DNA of 52,036 nt, taken from Desulfovulcanus ferrireducens. GTDB lineage: Bacteria; Desulfobacterota; Desulfovibrionia; Desulfovibrionales; Desulfonatronovibrionaceae. The notes below the pieces were generated by a model that ran no database searches, was not told the DNA's origin, and saw only the letters and a list, made by a program, of their open reading frames with translations. Shown piece by piece: positions 39,868 through 48,082 of the stretch; position 1 is the stretch's first letter, and each line of letters starts with the position of its first letter. The translations under genes and the position numbers were made by a program. The stretch covers positions 1 to 52,036 of the forward strand of contig NZ_JAGUQP010000021.1 in the NCBI RefSeq assembly GCF_018704065.1, given 5' to 3'.

Positions 39868-40473
39868 ATGCGATTTTCTGGACTAATAGTCGGACTGGGT
39901 AATCCTGGACGGAAGTATGTAAAAACCAGGCATAATTTTGGCTTTCAAGTTGTTGATTTATTTTTAAGCCAAAAAGAACGATATGGTCCGGGGGTAGTGA
40001 AGAAAAAGCTGAAGTCTCTGGACTTGGAGCTTTATGCGTGGGACGACGAAGATAAAAAGCAGTCATGGCTTATTTTAAAGCCTTTGACTTATATGAATAA
40101 CAGTGGGGTGGCTGTTTCCAAAATAATGCGCAAGTTTTTTTTGTCGCCAGATAAGGTTTTGGTTCTTCATGATGAGTTGGATTTGCCACTGGGAAGATTA
40201 AAATTTAAATTCGGTGGAGGTCTGGCCGGTCACAATGGACTTCGTTCTATTGCGAGATATTTGGGCTCCCGGGAATTTGCCCGGTTGAGGCTTGGTATCG
40301 GCAGGCCTGAGCCTGGGGGCGATATAGCCGGTTATGTCTTGTCAGATTTTCATCCTGGTGAGCAAGATGTTTGGCTCAAGGTTGTTGAGAAAGCAGTGTT
40401 AGCCCTGGATATTTATTGTCAACATGGTTTCGAGTATGCCCAACAAATAGTAAATAGTTGGAAAATAAACTAA
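39868..40473 (+). CDS. pth: Peptidyl-tRNA hydrolase
   Basis: Pth recycles peptidyl-tRNAs released early from ribosomes. The 201-residue protein has the opening IVGLGNPGRKYVKTRHN (7-23, catalytic His H22), KPLTYMNNSG (about 71-80), DELDLPLGRLKFKFGGGLAGHNGLRSI (about 103-129, split DELDLP and GGGLAGHNG) and a C-terminal helix region. No good ribosome site precedes the ATG. It follows rplY as in other Desulfovibrionales; carD and rho follow. Confidence 0.96.
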   Translation: MRFSGLIVGLGNPGRKYVKTRHNFGFQVVDLFLSQKERYGPGVVKKKLKSLDLELYAWDDEDKKQSWLILKPLTYMNNSGVAVSKIMRKFFLSPDKVLVLHDELDLPLGRLKFKFGGGLAGHNGLRSIARYLGSREFARLRLGIGRPEPGGDIAGYVLSDFHPGEQDVWLKVVEKAVLALDIYCQHGFEYAQQIVNSWKIN

Positions 40474-40590
40474 TTTTGGCAGAAGTTAAGAAATTTAAAA
40501 GCTGACCATAGACTTATTCTCAGGTTTGAGGTATAACTTGCACGCTGCTTGAAATAAGGCAACATAAATTTGCTTTCCCGGAGGAAGAAA

Positions 40591-41121
40591 GTGTTTTCAG
40601 TTGGTGAATTAGTAGTCTATCCCGCCTAAGGCGTCGGAAAAGTTGAAGCTATAGAAGAGCAGGAGATTGGAGGGGTTAAAACTCAATTATATATTGTGCG
40701 CATTCTAAGTAATAACGTAACATTGATGGTTCCTACCGCCAATGCTGAAAATGTTGGGTTAAGGCCAGTATATAACAAGGAAGAAGGCGAGGCTATATTA
40801 GAGTTTTTAAAGGATCGTTCAGATTTTACAGGCTATTCTGGTCAGAATTGGAACCGCCGCTACCGTGAATATTCTGAGAAATTAAAGAGTAAAGAACTAA
40901 AAGATGTAGCTTATGTCCTTAAAGAGCTTTATCTGATTAGTAAGGATAAAGAGTTATCGTTTGGAGAAAGAAGGCTTTTAGAACAAGCTATGGGACTTAT
41001 ATCCATGGAGCTTTCTTATGCTCTAGGCGTAACTCAAAGTGAGGCAAAAAGAAAAATTGAAGAACTTTTTGCTGATATACTTAAAGCAAATGAAGAGGTA
41101 AACGAGGTTGATGAAGAATAG
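40591..41121 (+). pseudogene. carD: carD with an in-frame TAA at codon 13
   Basis: This is a CarD-family RNA-polymerase-binding regulator. GTG at 40591 follows GGAGGAAG and reads VFSVGELVVYPA, then TAA at 40627-40629, then GVGKVEAIEEQEIGG continuing without other damage to the end (177 codons in total). Relatives usually have a glutamine or histidine in VYPA(Q/H)GVG, so CAA to TAA is a one-base change. The lost part is the polymerase-binding strand of the RNAP-interaction domain. After the stop no good start with a ribosome site is seen (GTG at 40696 only). The C-terminal DNA-binding helices are intact. Gene order pth-carD-rho supports the identity. A sequencing error, recent nonsense mutation or readthrough cannot be told apart here. 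Confidence 0.85.
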
Positions 41122-41130
41122 CTTTTTCAG

Positions 41131-41158
41131 TTGACATAGCTATAAAATAGTATATATT
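41131..41158 (+). promoter_or_regulatory. Probable sigma-70 promoter for rho
   Basis: A perfect -35 TTGACA (41131-41136) and TATATT (41153-41158) are 16 bp apart, right after the carD stop. Transcripts would carry about 515 nt of leader before rho. Confidence 0.6.
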
Positions 41159-41677
41159 TTTATATAACTTTATATTCCGCATTGGGTATCCTATCTATAG
41201 TTGCCAACCAAGAATACAAGAATATAGGCAAACACTTAACTCCCTTCTATAGAGACTAGATCTTTTAAACAAAATTAAAATTAATTTTCAATAGGCTTAT
41301 ATACTTTGATGCTTCTACTATCCTAAGTAGGGTAGGATTAGTACGTCATTTGTTTTGGTTTATTTTAAATTTTATGAATTATGCTGCGTAAATTTTTTTT
41401 AATTTCAAGATTAAACTTTTTGCATATTTTTTTACCCCTAATTTTTTAGTTTCTACAACTAAGTGCATACCACTTTTATACATATCCATTTATTGCTTTC
41501 TTGCATAGAGAATCAATGATTACGCCAAAAACTAAATTTGTATTTTTGTCAAACGGTATCTTGTGTAACGTATTGAAGCAATATACAATTTTAAATGCCA
41601 TGCGTCTTGTTTTGGCTGGATTGCTAGGTGGCTGGTTAGTTAAAATTATATTATAAATATTTAAGGAGAAAATTTTT
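41159..41677 (+). other. Long leader before rho
   Basis: This is about 520 bp of AT-rich DNA. It holds a small dyad, ATCCTA-N7-TAGGAT (near 41320-41340), and a 46-codon frame at 41516-41656 that ends 21 bp before rho without a ribosome site. rho is autoregulated through its leader in other bacteria, so an attenuator here is plausible but I cannot show one. Confidence 0.45.
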
Positions 41678-42925
41678 ATGAATTTGTCTGAATTGAAGAC
41701 TAAATCCATGAATGAGTTGATGGAGTTGGCTAGTCAGTTTAAAATTGAGAATCCGAGTGGGTTGCGTAAACAAGAATTAATATTTTCTATTCTTCAGGCC
41801 TGTGCGTCCCAAAATGGGACTATATATGGAGAAGGTGTTTTGGAGATTTTGCCTGATGGATTTGGTTTTTTACGTTCGCCCATGTATAGTTATATGCCAG
41901 GTCCGGACGATATATATGTTTCACCTTCTCAGATAAGAAGATTTGGTTTGCGTACTGGTGACGTTGTCTCTGGTCAGATCAGGCCGCCCAAGGAGGGAGA
42001 ACGTTATTTTGCTTTGCTAAGAGTCAATAAAATTGGCTATGCTGACCCGGATGAATCCAAGAATTTGGTTTTATTTGATAATTTAACCCCAATTTATCCT
42101 AATGAACGGTACATTATGGAGAATGGCGCTGAAAATTATTCGGCGCGTATAATTGATCTTTTAACTCCTATTGGAAAAGGTCAAAGAGGGTTGATTGTTG
42201 CTCCTCCAAGGACAGGAAAAACCATGCTTCTACAGACCATTGCCAATTCTATAAATGCTAACCATCCCGACGCCTTTCTCATAGTGCTGCTCATAGATGA
42301 GCGTCCAGAAGAAGTCACAGACATGGAGCGTACAGTCAAAGCCGAAGTAATTAGCTCCACTTTTGATGAACCACCCCAAAGGCATGTCCAGGTGGCGGAA
42401 ATGGTTTTGGAAAAAGCCAAGCGCTTGGTTGAGCGGAAGATGGATGTGGTTATTTTACTGGATAGCATCACAAGGTTGGGGCGGGCATATAATGCTATAA
42501 CCCCCTCATCCGGTCGGGTTCTGTCCGGAGGTTTGGACGCCAATGCTCTGCAAAGGCCAAAGAGATTTTTTGGGGCTGCACGAAATATTGAAGAAGGAGG
42601 AAGCCTGACCATTATTGCAACAGCCTTAATCGACACGGGTTCGCGCATGGATGAGGTTATATTTGAAGAGTTTAAAGGTACTGGCAATATGGACCTTTAC
42701 CTGGATCGGCACCTGGCTGATAAGCGGGTTTTTCCTGCAATCGATATAAATCGTTCGGGAACCCGCAAGGAAGACTTGCTCTTACCTAAAGATGTGTTAA
42801 ACCGCGTGTGGATCTTGCGTAAAGTCCTTTCGCCCATGAATCCCATCAATAGTATGGAATTCCTTTTGGATAAAATGCGAGGAACAAAAAATAATAAAGA
42901 ATTTTTGGATATGATGAATAAATAG
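41678..42925 (+). CDS. rho: Transcription termination factor Rho
   Basis: Rho is the hexameric RNA helicase that ends transcription at many operons. The 415-residue length is standard. Order: N-terminal Rho-N domain ([18 protein letters not shown]), the RNA-binding cold-shock fold with [31 protein letters not shown] (about 61-91, split GFGFLR and [13 protein letters not shown]), Walker A APPRTGKT with K181, and the Q-loop/R-loop regions [27 protein letters not shown] (about 287-313). AAGGAGAAAA precedes the ATG. It has its own long leader. Confidence 0.97.
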   Translation: MNLSELKTKSMNELMELASQFKIENPSGLRKQELIFSILQACASQNGTIYGEGVLEILPDGFGFLRSPMYSYMPGPDDIYVSPSQIRRFGLRTGDVVSGQIRPPKEGERYFALLRVNKIGYADPDESKNLVLFDNLTPIYPNERYIMENGAENYSARIIDLLTPIGKGQRGLIVAPPRTGKTMLLQTIANSINANHPDAFLIVLLIDERPEEVTDMERTVKAEVISSTFDEPPQRHVQVAEMVLEKAKRLVERKMDVVILLDSITRLGRAYNAITPSSGRVLSGGLDANALQRPKRFFGAARNIEEGGSLTIIATALIDTGSRMDEVIFEEFKGTGNMDLYLDRHLADKRVFPAIDINRSGTRKEDLLLPKDVLNRVWILRKVLSPMNPINSMEFLLDKMRGTKNNKEFLDMMNK

Positions 42926-43029
42926 TAATTTTATTGTATTTCGGTAAACTTTTTATTAAACTTGGATAATTATTTAAATATGTTTTACTCGAGTCCAGAA
43001 TATCGGACCCAAAGCTTGGACCTTGGACA

Positions 43030-44433
43030 TTGAATATTAAACATCAAGTCACAAAATACCTGTCTCTTATCCTGATATTTTTCTTTGTTTTTACCCCTTC
43101 TGTTTCAAAAGGATACCTGGGCGAGTTTACCATCAAAGATGAGGCAAAGCTGGGGGAGAAGTTTAAAAAACTGATCCGTACCAGGTTCCCGATTATTGAA
43201 GATCCGGAAGTGAAAAATTATGTGCAGAAGATTGTGCAGCGCTTGGAAAGAAACATGCCGCCGCAGCTTTTTCCCATAACAGTAGATGTGGTTAACAATA
43301 ATAATATGAATGCCTTTGCTACTGTAGCTGGGTATATGGTGATTTTTTCCGGTTTAATTTTAGGTATGGAACATGAATCAGAAGTAGCCGCAGTACTGGC
43401 TCATGAATTGGCCCATATTTCTCAGCGTCATGTGGCCAAAAATATAGAACGCTCTCAGCTAATCGGTTTAGGAACTTTGCTTGGGGTCTTGGCAGGGGTA
43501 TTTATCGGTTCTAAAGCTGGCGGGGATGCTCTGGTAGTAGGTTCACTTGCAGGAGCAAAATCTGCCTTTTTAAAGTATTCTCGTGATGATGAGCGTGAAG
43601 CTGATCAGGTTGGTTTAAATTTTCTCATGGCCGCAGGCTTTAATCCGCAGGGAATGGTATCTGCCTTTGAAAAGATTCGTAAAAAAAAATGGCTTTCGGG
43701 CGGTGGTAATATTCCATCCTATTTAAGTACTCATCCCGGTATAGAGGAAAGAATCGGTTATTTGCAGGAAAGAGTAAACAGACTCAAAAAGAGGGTTGAT
43801 TTACCTGCCTACAGTGACAAAGAGTTTTATCGGGTTCAAACTTTGCTTCGAGCCAGATACACTGACCCTGCATCGGCTCTTAAATTTTTTCAAGAAAAAG
43901 CACTTGATGAGTGTCTACGCGGCCTTGGCAAAGCAATTGCTTTAAGTCGGCTAAACAGAATCAAGGAGGCAGAAGCAGCCTTTATCAAGGTCTTAAAATG
44001 TGGTTCAAAGGATCCTCTTTTTTTAAGGGAAGCGGGAAGGTTTTATTATGCCTACGGACAATTGGAGCAGGCAGCATTATACCTGCAAAAGGCTGTTTTA
44101 TTGAACCCTAAGGATTTAATGGCCCTTTTCTTTTATGCTCGAGTGTTGGCAGAAAAGGGCGATTTTGACACAGCCAGCATCTATTTACGGAAAGTTTTAA
44201 AGTATATCCCGGAAGATGCTGAAGTACACGAACATTTGGCTCGGGTTTTGGGCCAGAAAGGGGATAGGTTTGCTGCCCATTTGCATCTTGCCTACGCCAA
44301 TTTATACAAGAATAATAAAAGACAAACCCGTTTCCATCAAAAAAAGATTAAGTCCCTTGCCAGAACTGACGCTCAGAAGAAAAAGGTGAAAGATTTTGAA
44401 AAGGCCTACAAAGAGCGGGCTGAGTTCTGGTGA
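43030..44433 (+). CDS. Exported M48 metallopeptidase with TPR repeats (BepA-like)
   Basis: This is a zinc protease of 467 residues. An N-terminal hydrophobic signal (YLSLILIFFFVFTPSVSKG) points to export. The M48 catalytic site is HELAH (H125-E126-x2-H129), with the third ligand in DEREADQVG (about 191-199). The C-terminal half (about 290-440) is a run of TPR repeats, as in BepA/YfgC, which guards outer-membrane protein assembly. The start is TTG at 43030. The ribosome site is weak, and the DNA just before it is low-complexity. It has no obvious operon partner. Confidence 0.88.
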   Translation: MNIKHQVTKYLSLILIFFFVFTPSVSKGYLGEFTIKDEAKLGEKFKKLIRTRFPIIEDPEVKNYVQKIVQRLERNMPPQLFPITVDVVNNNNMNAFATVAGYMVIFSGLILGMEHESEVAAVLAHELAHISQRHVAKNIERSQLIGLGTLLGVLAGVFIGSKAGGDALVVGSLAGAKSAFLKYSRDDEREADQVGLNFLMAAGFNPQGMVSAFEKIRKKKWLSGGGNIPSYLSTHPGIEERIGYLQERVNRLKKRVDLPAYSDKEFYRVQTLLRARYTDPASALKFFQEKALDECLRGLGKAIALSRLNRIKEAEAAFIKVLKCGSKDPLFLREAGRFYYAYGQLEQAALYLQKAVLLNPKDLMALFFYARVLAEKGDFDTASIYLRKVLKYIPEDAEVHEHLARVLGQKGDRFAAHLHLAYANLYKNNKRQTRFHQKKIKSLARTDAQKKKVKDFEKAYKERAEFW

Positions 44434-44537
44434 TCATAGAAAATCTGTAAAGATATCTTCTGGCGGATTCGTTGCCTGGCAGGGTTGGGTTTGGGTTTGC
44501 TCTTTCATCTTTGCCTTTAAGCCTTTTCATCTTTTTG

Positions 44538-44834
44538 ACTCAACTTTCTGAGTTAATTTGCGAGCGCATTTTTTTCAATGCTAACAAAGAGTTGGACACA
44601 TCTAAGGCTTGCTTGCGGGCTGTGCATAATGGGGTTAGTCAATAGAATGTTATTTAATACCTTTTCTGTTGTTATGATGGGTTTCGAAAGTTCGATGGAA
44701 TAACCTCCCTATGCACAGCACTCCCGCAATCTTCGCCAAGATGTGTTACCCAACCCGTTTGTAATGCATTTCAGAAAATGCACTCTTCAATTGTGATGTA
44801 ATTTGAGGATGTTAATCATGGCAGAAAGTTGAGT
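44538..44834 (+). repeat. ~295-bp MITE-like element, copy 2
   Basis: This 297-bp copy has perfect 13-bp inverted ends, ACTCAACTTTCTG and CAGAAAGTTGAGT, and the 5-bp flank TTTTG on both sides (44533-44537 and 44835-44839), as expected for a transposed element. It is non-coding. It has the same internal inverted arms as copy 1. Confidence 0.85.
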
Positions 44835-44838
44835 TTTT

Positions 44839-44937
44839 GAGTCTGTGGCCAAACCCTTACTTAAGAGGACATTTTTTATAATTTTTTCAATGCTGATTTC
44901 CAATCTGGTAATCGAAATGAAGTTTGTCCACAGACTC
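44839..44937. repeat. GAGTCTGTGGCC family element, copy E
   Basis: This 99-bp copy has ends GAGTCTGTGGCCAAAC and GTTTGTCCACAGACTC. The flanks are TTTT and TTTA (three of four match). It starts 4 bp after the ~295-bp element, sharing its flank, and lies just past the panB stop. Confidence 0.82.
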
Positions 44938-44947
44938 TTTAATCTGT

Positions 44948-45748
44948 TTAGGAATAACTATGCTCAGTATCCGGGAACTCTCCTTTTTCCACTTCCTCTC
45001 GGAAACGTGTTATAGCCTCACGAATTGTCCCCCCCAGTTGGGCATATTGTTTTACAAATTTAGGCTTGAAGCGATCGTTGAGTCCTAGGAGATCATGAAT
45101 AACCAGGACCTGGCCGTCGCAATGAGGGCCCGCGCCTATGCCTATGGTTGGAATAGATACGCTGGATGTAATTTGAGCAGCCAAGTCTGTTGGGATAGCC
45201 TCCAGAACAATACTAAAGCACCCGGCTTCTTCCAGTGCCTTAGCGTCCTGGATTAGTGCTTTGGCCTGATTTATATCCTTGCCCTGAACCCTAAATCCAC
45301 CTAATTGCCTGATACTTTGAGGTGTTAAGCCAATATGTCCTTGAACTGGTATACCTGCATCGACAATAGACCTGATTTTTGCGACTACTTTGCTTCCTCC
45401 CTCGAGTTTAACCGCGTGGGCTCGACCTTTTTTCAGAAAAAGACCGGCATTACGCACTGCTTCTTCTACGCTGGCCTGATAAGACATAAAAGGCATATCG
45501 GCAATAACCAGAGCTCGTTTAGCTGCCCTGCTTACTGCTCGAGTATGGTGCAACATCTCCTCCATGCCGATGCTTAGGGTATCTTCATGACCTAAAACTA
45601 CCATAGCCAGAGAGTCGCCAACCAGAATCATATCTACACCACTCTGGTCCACATAATACGATGTGTTGAAATCATAAGCTGTGAGCATGGTCAATTTACG
45701 TTGTCCTTTGGCCTTAATGATGTCCAGGATAGTTACCTTATCCTTCAT
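44948..45748 (-). CDS. panB: 3-methyl-2-oxobutanoate hydroxymethyltransferase
   Basis: PanB adds a hydroxymethyl group from methylene-THF to ketoisovalerate, the first step to pantothenate and CoA. The protein is 266 residues from the ATG I choose (MKDKVTILDI), because AAGGAG is 6 bp upstream of it; an ATG five codons earlier overlaps that ribosome site. TAYDF, GDSLAMVVLGHEDTLSI (about 42-58), KLEGG (about 113-117), GHIGLTPQ and EAIP...IGIGAGPHCDGQVLV (about 175-205) are all present. The gene is bracketed by two copies of the short MITE-like repeat. panC and panD are not adjacent. Confidence 0.95.
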   Translation of the reverse strand: MKDKVTILDIIKAKGQRKLTMLTAYDFNTSYYVDQSGVDMILVGDSLAMVVLGHEDTLSIGMEEMLHHTRAVSRAAKRALVIADMPFMSYQASVEEAVRNAGLFLKKGRAHAVKLEGGSKVVAKIRSIVDAGIPVQGHIGLTPQSIRQLGGFRVQGKDINQAKALIQDAKALEEAGCFSIVLEAIPTDLAAQITSSVSIPTIGIGAGPHCDGQVLVIHDLLGLNDRFKPKFVKQYAQLGGTIREAITRFREEVEKGEFPDTEHSYS

Positions 45749-45820
45749 ATTGAACTCCTTCATATTGAGATTCGTTGTTTATTGAGAAATATTTAGTATT
45801 CGAAAATCACTTTCTCTTTT

Positions 45821-45921
45821 GAGTCTGTGGCCAAACCCTACTCAAGAGGACAATTTTTCAAAATTTCTTTTCAATCCTGATTTCTAATCTTGTAGTCAAA
45901 ATGGGGTTTGGCCACAGACTC
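45821..45921. repeat. GAGTCTGTGGCC family MITE-like element, copy F
   Basis: This 101-bp copy has ends GAGTCTGTGGCCAAAC and GTTTGGCCACAGACTC, a perfect 16-bp inverted pair. It is flanked by TTTT on both sides (45817-45820 and 45922-45925). It lies 72 bp upstream of the panB start, in the panB promoter region. Confidence 0.85.
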
Positions 45922-46161
45922 TTTTATTGTCCAGTAGCTTTCGACAATCACAACGAACTCAATACACCTATCACACGGCGGATGAAAATTCAAAGTGGAG
46001 TTTTGTATTCTTTTCTGGTAAATATCATTACAATTTTGTAAAATAACATTTTTTCAATTTTGTAATTTTTTTTAAATTAAAAAATAGTAAAGAAAATAGC
46101 TACATACTAAGAATTTTGTTGTGACTGGCCTGTTGGTTTTAAGTAAACTTCTTTAAATTTC

Positions 46162-46176
46162 ACAATGTTATATTGT
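46162..46176. promoter_or_regulatory. Dyad ACAAT-N5-ATTGT upstream of amtB
   Basis: This is a perfect 5-bp inverted repeat with a 5-bp spacer, about 175 bp before the -24 element. Enhancer sites for sigma-54 activators lie in this range, but the match to any known NtrC or NtrX site is not established. Confidence 0.3.
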
Positions 46177-46348
46177 TGTTTTGTTGGTTGGGCATAGAGG
46201 TCGTCAAGAGTTTAAGCAGAATAAGTGTTTGTGGGTATTGATAACAAAAATGTTAAAATTGCTTTTCTTTTTTTACAATTTCGTTTCTTTGTTCTGTTTA
46301 GAAGGTCTTGTTTTTTGATAACATCTTGATTTTTAAAGTTATTTACAA

Positions 46349-46364
46349 CTGGCACGTCGATTGC
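46349..46364 (+). promoter_or_regulatory. Sigma-54 (-24/-12) promoter of amtB
   Basis: CTGGCACG-N4-TTGCT is a full consensus match, with exactly 10 bp between the invariant GG (46351-46352) and GC (46363-46364). It lies 37 bp before the amtB ATG. It predicts activation by NtrC/NtrX-type regulators under nitrogen limitation. The rest of the 45922-46400 gap is very AT-rich. Confidence 0.93.
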
Positions 46365-46400
46365 TAATTTTGTAAAAATCTTTTTTGTAGGGAGGGTAAA

Positions 46401-47618
46401 ATGAACGGAGCTGATACTGCGTTTATTCTTGTTTCAGCAGCACTTGTTATGTTTATGACCCCTGGTTTGGCTCTTTTTTACGGAGGCATGACCAGATCCA
46501 AGAATGTTCTGGGGACAATCATGCAAAGTTTTATTTGCCTGGGGGTTATCACCATTGTATGGATTTTATGGGGGTATTCTCTATCTTTTGGTAAGGATAT
46601 TGGTGGGCTCATTGGTGGCTTGGATTTTATCGGGTTAAAAAACGTGGGCATGGAACCAAGCCCTGAATATGCCTCAACTATTCCTCACCTGGCCTTTATG
46701 ATTTTTCAGGGCATGTTTGCCATTATTACTCCGGCTTTGATTACTGGTGCTTTTGCCGAGAGAATGAAATTTAGCGCGTTTCTTTTGTTTACAATATTAT
46801 GGTCAACACTTGTCTACAGCCCTTTATGTCACTGGGTTTGGGGCGGAGGCTGGATGGGAGCCATGGGAGCCCTGGACTTTGCCGGTGGCGCAGTCGTACA
46901 CATGAGCTCCGGAAGTGCAGCCCTGGCAGCTGCTTTAATAATCGGACCCAGGCGTGGTTTTGGGAGCAGATCTTTTCTCCCTCATAATCTGCCCATGACG
47001 CTTACTGGTGCGGCTATACTCTGGTTTGGTTGGTTTGGATTTAATGCAGGTAGTGCTTTGGCTATAAATGGGTTAGCTGCCAATGCTTTTGTCACTACTC
47101 ATATTGCTGCGGCCGCCGCTGCGGTTAGCTGGACACTTATTGAGTGGATGCACCATGGCAAACCTACCACACTTGGTCTTGCCAGTGGAGCAGTTGCTGG
47201 CCTCGTCGCAATTACCCCGGCAGCAGGATTTGTAGGCCCTCTTTCAGCTTTGGTTATTGGCTTTGCAGGCGGTATTATCTGTTTTTACGGTGTACTCTTA
47301 AAATCCAAGTTTGGTTATGATGACTCTTTAGACGTGGTTGGCATTCATGGTTTGGGTGGTGTTTGGGGAGCCTTGGCAACAGGCCTCTTTGCCAGCAAGA
47401 TGATTAATCCGGATGGTGCTAATGGACTATTTTTTGGCAATCCATCCCAGCTGTGGATTCAGTTTGTTTCGGTTGTTGCAACCTGTGCCTTTTCATTTAT
47501 CGTTAGTTTTATTCTCCTTAAATTTGTTGACGCAACCGTTGGATTGCGGGTCGATGATGAAAATGAAGAGCGGGGTTTAGATGTCAGTGAACATAGTGAA
47601 AGTGGCTATCAGCTATAA
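46401..47618 (+). CDS. amtB: Ammonium transporter
   Basis: AmtB is the trimeric ammonium channel/transporter of the inner membrane. It has 405 residues and about 11 helices, without a cleaved signal. Signatures: TPGLALFYGGMTRSKNVLG (about 20-38), AFAERMKFSAF (about 117-127), SGSAALAAALIIGPRRGF (about 171-188), GFNAGSALAINGLAANAF (about 212-229) and DVVGIHGLGGVWGALATGLFA (about 314-334, split HGLGG and GALATG). TAGGGAGGG precedes the ATG. glnB follows by 77 bp. Expression is from the sigma-54 promoter just upstream. Confidence 0.96.
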   Translation: MNGADTAFILVSAALVMFMTPGLALFYGGMTRSKNVLGTIMQSFICLGVITIVWILWGYSLSFGKDIGGLIGGLDFIGLKNVGMEPSPEYASTIPHLAFMIFQGMFAIITPALITGAFAERMKFSAFLLFTILWSTLVYSPLCHWVWGGGWMGAMGALDFAGGAVVHMSSGSAALAAALIIGPRRGFGSRSFLPHNLPMTLTGAAILWFGWFGFNAGSALAINGLAANAFVTTHIAAAAAAVSWTLIEWMHHGKPTTLGLASGAVAGLVAITPAAGFVGPLSALVIGFAGGIICFYGVLLKSKFGYDDSLDVVGIHGLGGVWGALATGLFASKMINPDGANGLFFGNPSQLWIQFVSVVATCAFSFIVSFILLKFVDATVGLRVDDENEERGLDVSEHSESGYQL

Positions 47619-47632
47619 GAGAACAATACAGT

Positions 47633-48034
<402 letters not shown>

Positions 48035-48082
48035 GGTAAAAAGAAGGTTGGGAGTTGAGAAGTAAGAAGATGAGAAAAGAAG

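Larger units (their letters stand above)
44434..44947. other. Intergenic region filled by repeats
   Basis: This is a 514-bp gap between the M48 gene and the convergent panB. It holds the ~295-bp element, copy 2, and 4 bp on, the GAGTCTGTGGCC element, copy E. No gene is seen. Confidence 0.6.

Noticed and set aside
40627-40629. TAA in carD as a recoded amino acid
   Set aside because: Recoding is known for TGA and TAG, not for TAA in bacteria of this kind; no recoding element is seen.
41516-41656. 46-codon frame in the rho leader as a leader peptide
   Set aside because: It has no ribosome site, and the AT-rich text would give such a frame by chance.
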